Assembly: GCA_019120075.1 (NCBI GenBank)
Contig: DWVT01000201.1
Location: 1 to 55,636 of the forward strand
From: Candidatus Mediterraneibacter excrementigallinarum
Lineage (GTDB): Bacteria > Bacillota > Clostridia > Lachnospirales > Lachnospiraceae
Direction: 5' to 3'
Length of the DNA stretch: 55,636 nucleotides
Shown: piece by piece, positions 15,837 to 25,666 of the stretch
Numbering within the stretch: the first letter of the stretch is position 1
Layout of the letters: each line of letters opens with the position of its first letter
Program-made: the position numbers and the translations under genes
The notes under the pieces: model-generated
Databases searched by the model: none
Told to the model about the DNA's origin: nothing
Seen by the model: the letters and a program-made list of their open reading frames with translations, nothing else

Positions 15837-16673
15837 TTATACCCCCAGTTCCTTCATAAGCTTTTCCTGATACTCAGGACTCTCAGCTGCCTTGATGATC
15901 TCATCCGTCCTTCCCAGTTCTGACAGCTTCAGGATCAGACGGCTGAACTCACGCCGCCCCTGGTCTTCTCCCGCCTGATAATTCTCCTTTAATTCTTCTG
16001 CAAATAATTCTCTCAGCGCATCACACATATTTTTCGCCTCCTCAAACTGTTTTCGGTTTGCACGGATTATGATATCCATCACCGCCTGATCCAGGGTGTT
16101 ATCTTTATGATTCCAATATTCTTTAACAAGACGCTCTGCCTGTTCTTCTCCCGACAGATGGTCTGTCAGGTTCCTCAGCCAAAGGTTTTCCTTCTCGGGC
16201 AGCCGGTTCAGCAGAAGGATCTGGATCGGAAGATAATCCCCAATGATGTAGTAGATCCCTTCTTCCACTTTCCGGATCTGGAACTTTCTCTTCTCTCTTA
16301 AATGCCGGAAGAGTTTTGCCGGATATCTGTGGCAGGCAAACGTGATCGTCAGTTCCTCCATATCGACGCTTTCCGCTGCCTTTACATCGGATTTATAAAA
16401 ACAGGCATAACCGTATACCTTGTAAAAATCGTCCACGCTCAGGGAATCCTTCGGACTCTTGTACTCTACGATATTGTGTCTGCGAAATATCCTTCCAATA
16501 TTTTTTCGTATCCTCTGCGTCCCTTCTTTCTTGATGACCAGAAGATCGACCTGTTTTGGTTTCCTCCCCAGCTGGTACTCCCTGATAAATGTCAGGTCCG
16601 CTCCCGCTTCTGCCAGTTCGATCTGGACTCCAGCGCAGAATGCCGGATGCCACTGGAGCAGCTGTCTCTCCAT
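15837..16673 (-). CDS. Rpn-like PD-(D/E)XK nuclease family protein
   Basis: A 278-residue protein that looks like the PD-(D/E)XK nuclease fold of Rpn (recombination-promoting nuclease, formerly called putative transposase) proteins common in Clostridia. The nuclease core is suggested by Asp43 in QVDLLVIKKE and the EYK motif Glu70/Lys72, followed by the helical segment SLSVDDFYKVYGYACFYKS. The C-terminal half is helical and charged, ending MKELGV. The ATG at 16673 has AAGGAGG eight bases upstream; a TTG two codons earlier is too close to it. It converges on hypE, with the palindromic repeats between them. The biological role is unknown; an endonuclease or recombination function is inferred from the fold only. 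Confidence 0.65.
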   Translation of the reverse strand: MERQLLQWHPAFCAGVQIELAEAGADLTFIREYQLGRKPKQVDLLVIKKEGTQRIRKNIGRIFRRHNIVEYKSPKDSLSVDDFYKVYGYACFYKSDVKAAESVDMEELTITFACHRYPAKLFRHLREKRKFQIRKVEEGIYYIIGDYLPIQILLLNRLPEKENLWLRNLTDHLSGEEQAERLVKEYWNHKDNTLDQAVMDIIIRANRKQFEEAKNMCDALRELFAEELKENYQAGEDQGRREFSRLILKLSELGRTDEIIKAAESPEYQEKLMKELGV

Positions 16674-16699
16674 ACGCAAAACCTCCTTATGAACTTGTC

Positions 16700-16819
16700 T
16701 CAGGAGGTCCGCCTTTCCGGAATCTCCTGCTCAAAATAATGTGGTATCAAAGCACGAATTTTCCGAAAAGACAGTTCCCGCTCACGCAGGATCTGCTGTA
16801 TGAAAATAGATTTCTGCAT
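16700..16819 (-). CDS. small ORF upstream of the Rpn-like gene, unknown
   Basis: A 39-codon frame begins MQKSIFIQQILRERELSFRK and ends 26 bases before the nuclease start. The peptide is helical and charged. There is no good ribosome site before its ATG, and the frame stays open further upstream without a start, so it could be a remnant of a longer gene. I do not recognise a family. The ATG lies inside a TTCTGCAT/ATGCAGAA inverted repeat (16812-16833). Confidence 0.25.
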   Translation of the reverse strand: MQKSIFIQQILRERELSFRKIRALIPHYFEQEIPERRTS

Positions 16820-17112
16820 TCGATGATGCAGAACAAGAATAATAGAAAACTCTTTTATTGAAACTATGGTTTCCAATAATATATGCTTTTTCTTATTCTA
16901 ACACACCGGTTCCCTGCCTTCAATCAAATTTATCTCTCAGGCAGACTTAAGGTAACAGTTCAGCTATAAGGTAAGGGGCAGACTGATCTACGCCGGCATA
17001 AAGACCGGAGCGCCCCTTGCCTTATGAGCAGATCCCCGTATATGAGCAAAGGAGAGGAGCATTCACATCATTCTGCGAATGCTCCTCTAACTATCCCTTA
17101 ATTTGACATTTT
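16820..17112. other. intergenic region with a 60-base hairpin
   Basis: Together with 16674-16819 this forms a ~440-base gap. It should contain the promoter of the nuclease gene, which I cannot place with confidence. The main structure is an inverted repeat at 16966-17025: a 14-bp stem (ATAAGGTAAGGGGC with GCCCCTTGCCTTAT, one wobble) with an inner CCGG/CCGG pair. A second perfect 12-bp stem lies at 17053-17088. No protein gene was recognised here. Confidence 0.6.
17053..17088 (-). terminator. hairpin after the GH1 gene, probable terminator
   Basis: A perfect 12-bp stem (17053-17064 with 17077-17088) lies 25 bases after the stop of the GH1 gene. The following minus-strand sequence is only weakly T-rich, so termination may be inefficient. 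Confidence 0.5.
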
Positions 17113-18727
<1,615 letters not shown>

Positions 18728-18753
18728 TTATTAATTAAGGAGTTAACGAAATC

Positions 18754-19200
18754 ATGAGCGACGAACTGAGAGAACAGTTTTTTACATCGATCCTCCATTT
18801 TAGGAAACTTGAGGCAGCACTCTCCAGCGAATGCGAGATGCAGATGAATGAAATGGCGATCCTCCACAGCATCGCAGGGACCTGCTGCCGGGAATGTCCG
18901 TGCATGAACCTTGATGTCCCGAAGATGCAGAAAAAACTGCATATCTCCAAACCCGCCATCTCCTATATACTGAACACACTGGAAAAGAAAAATTACATCA
19001 CCAGGGAGATCGATCCGAAGGACCGGCGCAAGGTCTCCATCAGCGCTACTCCCGAAGGTAAGACCGCAGCGGAAGAATCCATGAAGCGATACGACGAACT
19101 CTGGTCAGAGATCCTCATGCAGTTCGGCGAAGAGAATATGAAAGAACTGATCCGGCTGATCCAGGAACTCGACTGTCTGTATGAAACTTTCAGCAGATAG
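18754..19200 (+). CDS. MarR-family transcriptional regulator with a CCxxCxC cysteine cluster
   Basis: A 148-residue winged-helix regulator. The DNA-binding part is clear: PKMQKKLHISKPAISYILNTLEKKNYI (about 56-82) as helix-turn-helix, then DPKDRRKVSISATPEG (88-102) as wing. Helices at both ends should form the dimer interface. Unusual for the family is a cysteine cluster at 44-50 (Cys44, 45, 48, 50), plus Cys27 and Cys141, which could sense thiol stress or bind a metal. The gene has its own promoter overlapped by a palindrome, and a strong terminator follows. It is divergent from the GH1 gene and convergent with clpC. Candidate targets are itself and the mcsA-clpC operon; the ligand is unknown. 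Confidence 0.85.
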   Translation: MSDELREQFFTSILHFRKLEAALSSECEMQMNEMAILHSIAGTCCRECPCMNLDVPKMQKKLHISKPAISYILNTLEKKNYITREIDPKDRRKVSISATPEGKTAAEESMKRYDELWSEILMQFGEENMKELIRLIQELDCLYETFSR

Positions 19201-19246
19201 CAGCCTGCTATATGTTCTGTACAAAGATTCTGTTCCCTGCATAACG

Positions 19247-19292
19247 AAAACTCCCGCAGCAGATCTGTCCTGATCTGCTGCGGGAGTTTTTT
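19247..19292. terminator. bidirectional intrinsic terminator between marR and clpC
   Basis: A perfect 15-bp stem (19251-19265 with 19272-19286, 6-base loop) with AAAA before and TTTTTT after. It can terminate marR on the plus strand and clpC on the minus strand. Confidence 0.92.
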
Positions 19293-19345
19293 CTTTTCTA
19301 TATTTCCGAAGATCGTACGTTCTGAGCCGTTACAGAGAGCCTCCT

Positions 19346-21817
19346 CTATACCGGGATCAGCTCCTCACTCCGGATCTCTTTTTTCACATTCACTTCCACT
19401 TCTCCGTCCTTGCCGGTCACGACCAGTTCATCCCGCTCTGACGGCTTCTCATCAAGGATCTTATCCGCCAGCGCATTCTGCAGCATGGACTGGATGGTCC
19501 GCTTCAGCGGTCTTGCGCCAAAAGCCGGGTCATATCCCTTCTCCGCCAGAAGCTCAACTGCACTGTCCTCCACGTACAGATGGATCCCCTGCTTTTCCAT
19601 GCGTTCCTTCAGTTTCTCCACCTGAATGTACGCGATCTTCCGGACGTCCTCCTGTTTCAGCGGATGGAAAACAATGGTTTCATCAAGACGGTTGATAAAC
19701 TCCGGACGGAACGTCATCTTCACCGCATCCATAACGCGGCTTTTCATGTTTTCCTCCCGGCGCTTCTCCTCACTCTCGTCATTTCTGGCAAATCCCAGGG
19801 AACCCTTTCCTGTGATCTCCCGTGCTCCGATGTTGGAGGTCATCACGATGATGGTGTTCTTAAAGCTGACTGTCCGTCCCTGAGCGTCAGTGAGCCGGCC
19901 GTCATCCAGTATCTGGAGAAGGCTGTTCCACACATCCGGGTGAGCCTTCTCGATCTCATCAAACAGGATGATACTGTATGGCTTCTTCCTCACCATCTCT
20001 GTCAGCTGTCCGCCCTCATCGTACCCCACATATCCCGGCGGGGACCCGATCAGCTTGGACACCGTATACTGTTCCATGTACTCCGACATATCAAGCCGGA
20101 TCATCGCATTCTCATCGTGGAACATGACCTGGGCAAGAGCTCGGCAGAGTTCCGTCTTCCCGACGCCTGTCGGACCCAGGAACAGGAAGGAGCCGATCGG
20201 GCGGTCCGGATCGGAAACTCCTGTCCTTCCCCTTCGGATCGCGCGTGCCACAGCACTCACTGCATCGTCCTGCCCGATCACCCTGCCATGCAGGGTCTTT
20301 TCCAGGCTGCGGAGCTGCTGCGTCTCATCCTCTGTCAGCATAGTGACCGGGATCTTCGTCCAGGCTGAGACAACTTCCGCGATATTTTCTGCAGTCACCT
20401 CACCGCACTGGGATCTCCTCCACTGTGCCTGCTTTTCCTCCAGTTCTTTCTCCAGGTCAGCCTGCCGGTCCCTGAGCACTGCAGCGCGCTCATACTCCTG
20501 GATCTTCGCCGCCTGCTTCTTCTCTGCGCGGACTTTCCGTATCTCCTGGTCCAACTCTGTCAGATAAGGCGGAGTCACCAGCCCTCTGGTCCTGATCCGG
20601 GACGCAGCCTCATCCATCAGGTCTACTGCCTTGTCAGGAAGGAAGCGGTCCTGGATATACCGGTCGGACAGGTCCACGGCCGCCTTCACCGCCTCGTCTG
20701 TGATCTTCAGTCCATGAAAAGCTTCATATTTTCCTCTCAGTCCCATCAGGATGCTCACCGCATCCTCCTTGTCCGGTTCCTCAACAGGCACCGGCTGGAA
20801 CCTTCTCTCAAACGCCGCATCCTTCTCGATATGCTGGCGGTATTCTTTCAGCGTGGTCGCTCCGATCACCTGAAGCCCTCCTCTGGCAAGGACCGGCTTT
20901 AAGATATTGGCGGCATCCATGGACTCGCTGGCTCCCGCGCCCGCACCCATGATCATATGGAGCTCATCGATGAACAGGATCGTATCCCCGTCTGCTTCCG
21001 CCTCTTCCAGGAACTTCTGCATCCTCTCTTCAAAGTCGCCGCGGAACCTGGTCCCGGACAGCATCCCTACAAGGTCCAGAGAGATGATCTTCTTATCCTT
21101 CAGATTCGCCGGGACCGCCCCTTCCGCGATCCGCTGTGCCAGTCCTTCCACCACTGCGGTCTTTCCGACTCCCGGCTCCCCGGTCAGGACCGGATTGTTC
21201 TTTGTCCTGCGGGAAAGGATCTGGATCAGCCTCTCGATCACATCTTCCCTTCCGATCATCGGATCGTAGCCGCCTTCCCGTGCTTTCTCCGTGACATCCG
21301 TCCCATATTTTTCCATCATATTTTCTTCCTGCTCATCGCTTTCCCGGGCTTCTCCTTCCATCTCCCCTGCCGGCACCGGAGCGCTGCCTCCGCCCAGTTC
21401 ACTGCGCAGCTCTTCCGGATCCGCCTCGAGGGAAAGGAGCATCTGGGACGCAGCGCATTCCCCGGCGTCCAGGATCCCTCTCAGGATATCCTCAGGTTCC
21501 ACATTGGGATGTCCCTGGGTCTTTGCACGGCTTTCTGCCAGATGGATCACCTGCTCTGCTTCCTGGGAGATCTGGACCGCCCGGAACTCTCCGGCAGTTC
21601 TCGCGTCAAGGTCATACTGATGGAGATATTCCTCGATCAGGTTCGGGTCCATCCCGTTCCTCCTCAGCACCCTTCCGGCAGTCCCCGCATCCTGGGAGAG
21701 CGCCCACAAAAGATGTTCGCTTCCGATAAATCCATGTTTCATATGTGAGACAAACTTCAGCGCTGACTGAAAAATGTGCAGAGAGCGCTGGCTGAACAGA
21801 TTCAGATCAATTTCCAT
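19346..21817 (-). CDS. clpC: Clp protease ATPase subunit, ClpC type
   Basis: An 823-residue Hsp100 unfoldase that feeds damaged proteins to ClpP. Domains: N-terminal Clp repeat domain (about 1-140), first AAA module (Walker A GEPGVGKT at 213-220, Walker B LFIDELH), middle domain with a UVR-like motif (EYERAAVLRDRQADLEKEL), second AAA module (GPTGVGKT, LFDEIEKAHPDV) and the C-terminal D2-small domain. The length and middle UVR segment point to ClpC rather than ClpE, which starts with a zinc finger. The ATG at 21817 follows GGAGG by nine bases; a longer open frame upstream is the mcsA-like gene in another frame. It overlaps that gene by 11 bases. No ctsR or mcsB is present in the operon. Confidence 0.93.
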   Translation of the reverse strand: MEIDLNLFSQRSLHIFQSALKFVSHMKHGFIGSEHLLWALSQDAGTAGRVLRRNGMDPNLIEEYLHQYDLDARTAGEFRAVQISQEAEQVIHLAESRAKTQGHPNVEPEDILRGILDAGECAASQMLLSLEADPEELRSELGGGSAPVPAGEMEGEARESDEQEENMMEKYGTDVTEKAREGGYDPMIGREDVIERLIQILSRRTKNNPVLTGEPGVGKTAVVEGLAQRIAEGAVPANLKDKKIISLDLVGMLSGTRFRGDFEERMQKFLEEAEADGDTILFIDELHMIMGAGAGASESMDAANILKPVLARGGLQVIGATTLKEYRQHIEKDAAFERRFQPVPVEEPDKEDAVSILMGLRGKYEAFHGLKITDEAVKAAVDLSDRYIQDRFLPDKAVDLMDEAASRIRTRGLVTPPYLTELDQEIRKVRAEKKQAAKIQEYERAAVLRDRQADLEKELEEKQAQWRRSQCGEVTAENIAEVVSAWTKIPVTMLTEDETQQLRSLEKTLHGRVIGQDDAVSAVARAIRRGRTGVSDPDRPIGSFLFLGPTGVGKTELCRALAQVMFHDENAMIRLDMSEYMEQYTVSKLIGSPPGYVGYDEGGQLTEMVRKKPYSIILFDEIEKAHPDVWNSLLQILDDGRLTDAQGRTVSFKNTIIVMTSNIGAREITGKGSLGFARNDESEEKRREENMKSRVMDAVKMTFRPEFINRLDETIVFHPLKQEDVRKIAYIQVEKLKERMEKQGIHLYVEDSAVELLAEKGYDPAFGARPLKRTIQSMLQNALADKILDEKPSERDELVVTGKDGEVEVNVKKEIRSEELIPV

Positions 21818-22172
21818 GACGGCACACCTCCTCCATCGCTTCGATATCGTCGCGGAGCCTCGCCGCTTCTTCATAATCTTCATCTTCCGCAGCCTCGCTT
21901 AAGCGTATCCGCAGCGCAGCGAGCTTTCTCCTCCGCCTGAGTCCTTCCACCGCTTCCTCCGGAAAGGCGCGGTCTCCCAGATGCCTGGGCTCCTGTTTCC
22001 CCGGCCACCATCCGGTGTACTTCTTAAATTCTTCCGTCTGTCCCGACTGCGAAGCGCGCTTCCACATCTTATTCAGGCAGCTGTCGCACACCGGTACCTG
22101 GTAAACCGTCCCCATCCAGTCAACATAGAAGATCCGGTCTACCTTCTCTCTATTACAAAACTGACATTTCAT
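21807..22172 (-). CDS. McsA-like zinc/UVR-domain protein
   Basis: A 121-residue protein with two CxxC zinc-binding pairs (Cys3/Cys6 and Cys29/Cys32) and a C-terminal UVR motif (about 86-114, with EDYEEAARLRDDIEAME). This is the layout of McsA, the adaptor that in Bacillus works with the McsB arginine kinase and ClpC, although it has only two CxxC pairs. Here it is the first gene of a two-gene operon with clpC and no mcsB, so a role as ClpC adaptor or redox/heavy-metal sensor is inferred. The start lies about 70 bases after a sigma-A promoter bearing palindromes. Confidence 0.8.
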   Translation of the reverse strand: MKCQFCNREKVDRIFYVDWMGTVYQVPVCDSCLNKMWKRASQSGQTEEFKKYTGWWPGKQEPRHLGDRAFPEEAVEGLRRRRKLAALRIRLSEAAEDEDYEEAARLRDDIEAMEEVCRHGN

Positions 22173-22239
22173 ACTGATCCACCTCTTTATATCAGAATAT
22201 CGCCGGACATAGCCCGGCGTGCAGATGATTTCATTTCAA

Positions 22240-22305
22240 AACTTAATAGTTAAGTTTTTAATAATATAATATAAAAATGTTAAATTGTCAATAGTCTGAC
22301 AATTT
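22240..22305 (-). promoter_or_regulatory. clp operon promoter with two inverted repeats
   Basis: TTGACA (22291-22286), 17 bases, TATATT (22268-22263) is close to the sigma-A consensus for the mcsA-like/clpC operon. One perfect repeat, AACTTAA-TAG-TTAAGTT (22240-22256), lies where transcription should start. It shares ACTTAATAG with the palindrome on the marR -10. A second perfect 9-bp repeat, AAATTGTCA-6-TGACAATTT (22282-22305), covers the -35. No CtsR-type direct heptad repeat was seen. Confidence 0.7.
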
Positions 22306-22326
22306 TCTCCGGTCTGCGCGAAACAA

Positions 22327-22386
22327 AAATCCGTGTGGCTTAGCGTGTCCTCTATACTTTGAGTCCACGCTGCACCGCACGGATTT
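22327..22386 (-). terminator. sulfatase terminator with long composite hairpin
   Basis: Outer arms AAATCCGTG/CACGGATTT and inner arms AGCGTG/CACGCT form a two-tier hairpin after the sulfatase gene. On the minus strand it is followed by TTTTTGTTT. The apical part is unusually large for a terminator. Confidence 0.7.
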
Positions 22387-22446
22387 CTATGCATTTATTT
22401 TATGTTCTTTTATGAAGTGATCCATATCTTCCCTTCCGGCTGTTTG

Positions 22447-23913
22447 TCACTTCTGGTATTTTGCCGTTTCCGCATACACCTGCCTGCCTTCGGAATACAG
22501 TCCCGGACGGCGCATCTGCCCCATTCCGGTCACAGCCTCCCTGGTCCCGTCCACAGCCGGATCTGCATATTTCACATACCACCTCTGCAGCCGGTCAAAC
22601 AGTTCACGGCGTATCTCTTCATATTCCGGACAGCCGATCAGATTTTCTTTCTCCCCCGGATCTTCCGAGAGATGATAGAGCTCGTTGGGACCATACGGAT
22701 ACCGGTGGATATACTTCCATTCCCGGTTGCGGATCATCCGGCTTGAGCCATACTCATCAAGGATAACGACATGATTATCCGTATCTGACGCGCCGGTCAG
22801 TACAGGAGCGAAACTCTTCCCCGGCAGCCCCTCAGGCAGTTCGCCGTCAAGATCGAGCAGTTCCTTCAGAGTCTGGATAATGTCATAATGGCTGCACATG
22901 CTCTCAGTGACCCTGTCCGCGGGGATCACGCCGCGCCAGCGTGCGATGAACGGGACTTTCACCGCCGTGTCAAACAGATTGAAAGGAAACGTTCCGTTTC
23001 CTTTTCCCCAGATGCCATGATGCCCCATGTTCATGCCGTTGTCTGCGGTAAATATCACCAGGGTATCATCCGCGATCCCCAGTTCTTCCAGACGGTCCAG
23101 AAGCCGTCCGACTCCCGCGTCCATCGCTGTGACCGCGGCGTAGTACCCTCTCAGGAGACGTTTTCTCTCCTCCCCGGTGCCTCCGGGAGCTGTGGGGATC
23201 CTGTCGGGATGGAGGGGCTCGTCCGGCGTCGCGGTGCACTGGCAGTCCCTGTACATATCCACATACTCCGCAGGATGCTGATCCGCATCCCAGGGATCGT
23301 GGGGAGCCGTATAGTGGACGCTCAGATAGAATGGCTGGTCTGAAGTCTTATATCTGTCCGCATATTTATCAATATCTTCCAGGGCATGTTCCGTTATCAG
23401 ATCTGTGATGTAACGGTTCTCTATCCTGAGTTCTCCGTTCTCGATCACATCCGGCTCCATGTAAAGGCAGCCTCCTCTTCCGATCGTAAACCAGTCCGTA
23501 AAACCGTGCTGAGGGTTCATGCTGTCTCCGAGATGCCATTTGCCGGAAAGGGCACAGCAGTATCCGTTATCTGCGAGCAGATCCGTGTAAGTCGTCATAC
23601 CGTCCAGATAGCGTACCGGCTTGTCCTCATTCGCAAAATACGGATGGTCTTTGTACTCTCCGAGCGCTTCCCTGTCAAGGCTGCCGCAGCGGATCCAGTC
23701 GTGGACCCCGTGCCGTGAAGGGATCCGTCCTGTCAATATGGACGCCCTTGCCGGACTGCATACCGGAGAGGCACAGAAGAAATTGTCAAATCTCGTCCCC
23801 TGTTTTGCCAGCCAGTCCAGATTCGGCGTATAGATATCTGTATTTCCGGCGCATCGCATCGCCCATGCGCCCTGGTCGTCCGTCAGGACAAATAATATAT
23901 TCGGTCGTTTCAT
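22447..23913 (-). CDS. sulfatase, formylglycine-dependent (arylsulfatase family)
   Basis: A 488-residue S1-family sulfatase that removes sulfate esters, probably from a glycan. The metal site starts at TDDQ (Asp12, Asp13). The activation motif is CSPAR, with Cys52 as the residue to be converted to formylglycine by the anSME encoded at 32183-33298. SGKWHLG and ADNGMNMGHHG supply further active-site residues. There is no signal peptide, so it probably acts inside the cell on imported oligosaccharides. The ATG at 23913 has GAGGAG seven bases upstream and is preferred over one 12 codons earlier. It lies after the terminator of the ABC operon and may be reached by read-through. Confidence 0.92.
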   Translation of the reverse strand: MKRPNILFVLTDDQGAWAMRCAGNTDIYTPNLDWLAKQGTRFDNFFCASPVCSPARASILTGRIPSRHGVHDWIRCGSLDREALGEYKDHPYFANEDKPVRYLDGMTTYTDLLADNGYCCALSGKWHLGDSMNPQHGFTDWFTIGRGGCLYMEPDVIENGELRIENRYITDLITEHALEDIDKYADRYKTSDQPFYLSVHYTAPHDPWDADQHPAEYVDMYRDCQCTATPDEPLHPDRIPTAPGGTGEERKRLLRGYYAAVTAMDAGVGRLLDRLEELGIADDTLVIFTADNGMNMGHHGIWGKGNGTFPFNLFDTAVKVPFIARWRGVIPADRVTESMCSHYDIIQTLKELLDLDGELPEGLPGKSFAPVLTGASDTDNHVVILDEYGSSRMIRNREWKYIHRYPYGPNELYHLSEDPGEKENLIGCPEYEEIRRELFDRLQRWYVKYADPAVDGTREAVTGMGQMRRPGLYSEGRQVYAETAKYQK

Positions 23914-23984
23914 TTCCAAACTCCTCTTTACTGATTTTTTCATGCTCATCCTGCAGGGAGCCCAAAAGGACTTTCCCGTAGAGT

Positions 23985-24018
23985 AAAAACCGGCACGCCG
24001 TCTGGCAGTGCCGGTTTT
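23985..24018 (-). terminator. terminator after the solute-binding protein gene
   Basis: A perfect 11-bp stem AAAACCGGCAC/GTGCCGGTTTT (23986-23996 with 24008-24018), followed on the minus strand by a T run. It separates the ABC transporter genes from the sulfatase gene. Confidence 0.88.
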
Positions 24019-24052
24019 AGAGTTACAGTCCAGCTGTAACGTTATGGATCAT

Positions 24053-25603
24053 CTATTTTGATGCCTGAAACTCTTCAACCTGAGCCGTCACTTCATCGAT
24101 CAGATCCTGTGCCCCGTTCGCTTCCAGTTCTTCAAGGAATGCCGGGATGTACTGCTCAGGATCTACAGATCCTGTCTCCAGAGACGGACCATACTCTGCG
24201 ATCACGTTAGTCAGCGCCGCAACCTGTGTCTCAACCGGTGTCATATCAAAGGAGAAACCGTTGTTCTGGGAGATGACAGCAGAATCATTGTACTCCTGGA
24301 ACAGTTCTTCAATATTATCCGGATAGCTGATATCCCATTTCTGGTTGAACGGTGTTCCGAACTGCCATCCGTATGTATAGTCGTAGCCGTTGTCTGCCGG
24401 ATCCAGTGTTCCGCCCATTGTTCTGTCAACCTGGTCATCACCTACCGCTGTATAGTGCTCTCCCTCGATACCATGACGGATCAGCGTTCCAACATACTCG
24501 TCTGTATTCAGAAGGTTGATGAACTCAAGAGCTTTCTCCGGATGCTCACTTGCGGAAGAGATCGCAAGGATTCCGCCGCTGAGTACACTTGTTGTCTCGA
24601 ATAACGGATCCATAAGAGATACAAATCCTACACCATGTCCGCTTGAATTTGACATCATCTCTACATTACCCGGTGCGTTCTTGATAAAATAGGAGAACAG
24701 CTTGCCATTGTTGAAATCATTATCGCGGTTTGCTGTGTCGCTGTCATAGTTGACCGGATCTCCGCCGAGATATCCTGCTTTGTTCCAGGAATAAACTGTC
24801 TTGCAGTAGTTCATGTATTCTTCGCTCGCATACTGGTTGAACACAGTCTGTCCTGCCATATCTTCGAAGTTGTTATATTCCGGTACTGCCGCAACTGCCG
24901 GGAGTGTGGAATTTCCTGAAAGAGATTCATACGGAGCAGCCATCGGCCATGCATTGACAAGGCCTGATACACCGATCACATCCTGTCCTGCTGCTTTTGA
25001 CTTCTCTGCAACTGTCTCAAGGACTTTTGTATAATCCTCTAATGTAGAAACCTGGCTCATATCGATACCGTATTCCTCAGCGAGATCGCTGTTGTACACG
25101 ATTCCGCCCTGCCATCCCATCTCTTTATAGGAAGGAACACCGTAGATCTGTCCGTCAACCTTTACTGTATCCCATACTTCCTGCGGAATGAAATCATATG
25201 TTTCTTTTGCATATTCCGGAAGGAGTTCTGTTATATCCAGATATGCGTCCTTGCCTACAAACTGAAGATAGTCTGTCGTCCAGTTTGCTGTAAAGCAGAT
25301 GTCAAAATACTCTCCTGCATTGATCAGGTTCGGCATCTTTTCTTTATAATCCGGGTTGGCGATCACATTGTAATCGATCTCCACACCGATCTTTTCGCGT
25401 GTGTACTCGTTGAGTTTCTCGATCACCTTATCTGTATCCGCTGCCACCGGGTTGATGGACATATACCATGTCAATGTAGTGATGCCATCCTCGTCACTTC
25501 CACCGTTGTCCGATCCGCCTTTCTGTCCGCACCCTGCCAGAAGCCCTGCTGTCATAGCCGCCGCAAGACCAATGCTGAGTAACCGCTTTGTTCTCAGTTT
25601 CAT
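24053..25603 (-). CDS. ABC transporter substrate-binding lipoprotein (sugar, LplA-like)
   Basis: A 516-residue extracellular solute-binding protein. The signal peptide ends in the lipobox LLAGC with Cys25 as lipid anchor, followed by a Gly/Ser/Asp linker. The body resembles LplA/LipO-type cluster 1 binding proteins, which bind oligosaccharides for the CUT1 permeases encoded upstream. GAGGAGG lies seven bases before the ATG. There is no ATPase gene in the operon; CUT1 systems of Firmicutes often share an MsmK-type ATPase encoded elsewhere. The sugar is inferred from neighbours (sulfatase, fucosidase) to be a mucin-like fragment. Confidence 0.92.
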   Translation of the reverse strand: MKLRTKRLLSIGLAAAMTAGLLAGCGQKGGSDNGGSDEDGITTLTWYMSINPVAADTDKVIEKLNEYTREKIGVEIDYNVIANPDYKEKMPNLINAGEYFDICFTANWTTDYLQFVGKDAYLDITELLPEYAKETYDFIPQEVWDTVKVDGQIYGVPSYKEMGWQGGIVYNSDLAEEYGIDMSQVSTLEDYTKVLETVAEKSKAAGQDVIGVSGLVNAWPMAAPYESLSGNSTLPAVAAVPEYNNFEDMAGQTVFNQYASEEYMNYCKTVYSWNKAGYLGGDPVNYDSDTANRDNDFNNGKLFSYFIKNAPGNVEMMSNSSGHGVGFVSLMDPLFETTSVLSGGILAISSASEHPEKALEFINLLNTDEYVGTLIRHGIEGEHYTAVGDDQVDRTMGGTLDPADNGYDYTYGWQFGTPFNQKWDISYPDNIEELFQEYNDSAVISQNNGFSFDMTPVETQVAALTNVIAEYGPSLETGSVDPEQYIPAFLEELEANGAQDLIDEVTAQVEEFQASK

Positions 25604-25666
25604 AATTTTTCCTCCTCTTAAAGATTTAATCTATCAAAACGCCCTGCGTTCTGAATACATAGTATA

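Noticed and set aside
15837-16673. True DDE or HUH transposase
   Set aside because: The motifs fit a PD-(D/E)XK nuclease (D..EYK). No DDE triad, HUH motif, terminal inverted repeats or target-site duplications were found around the gene.
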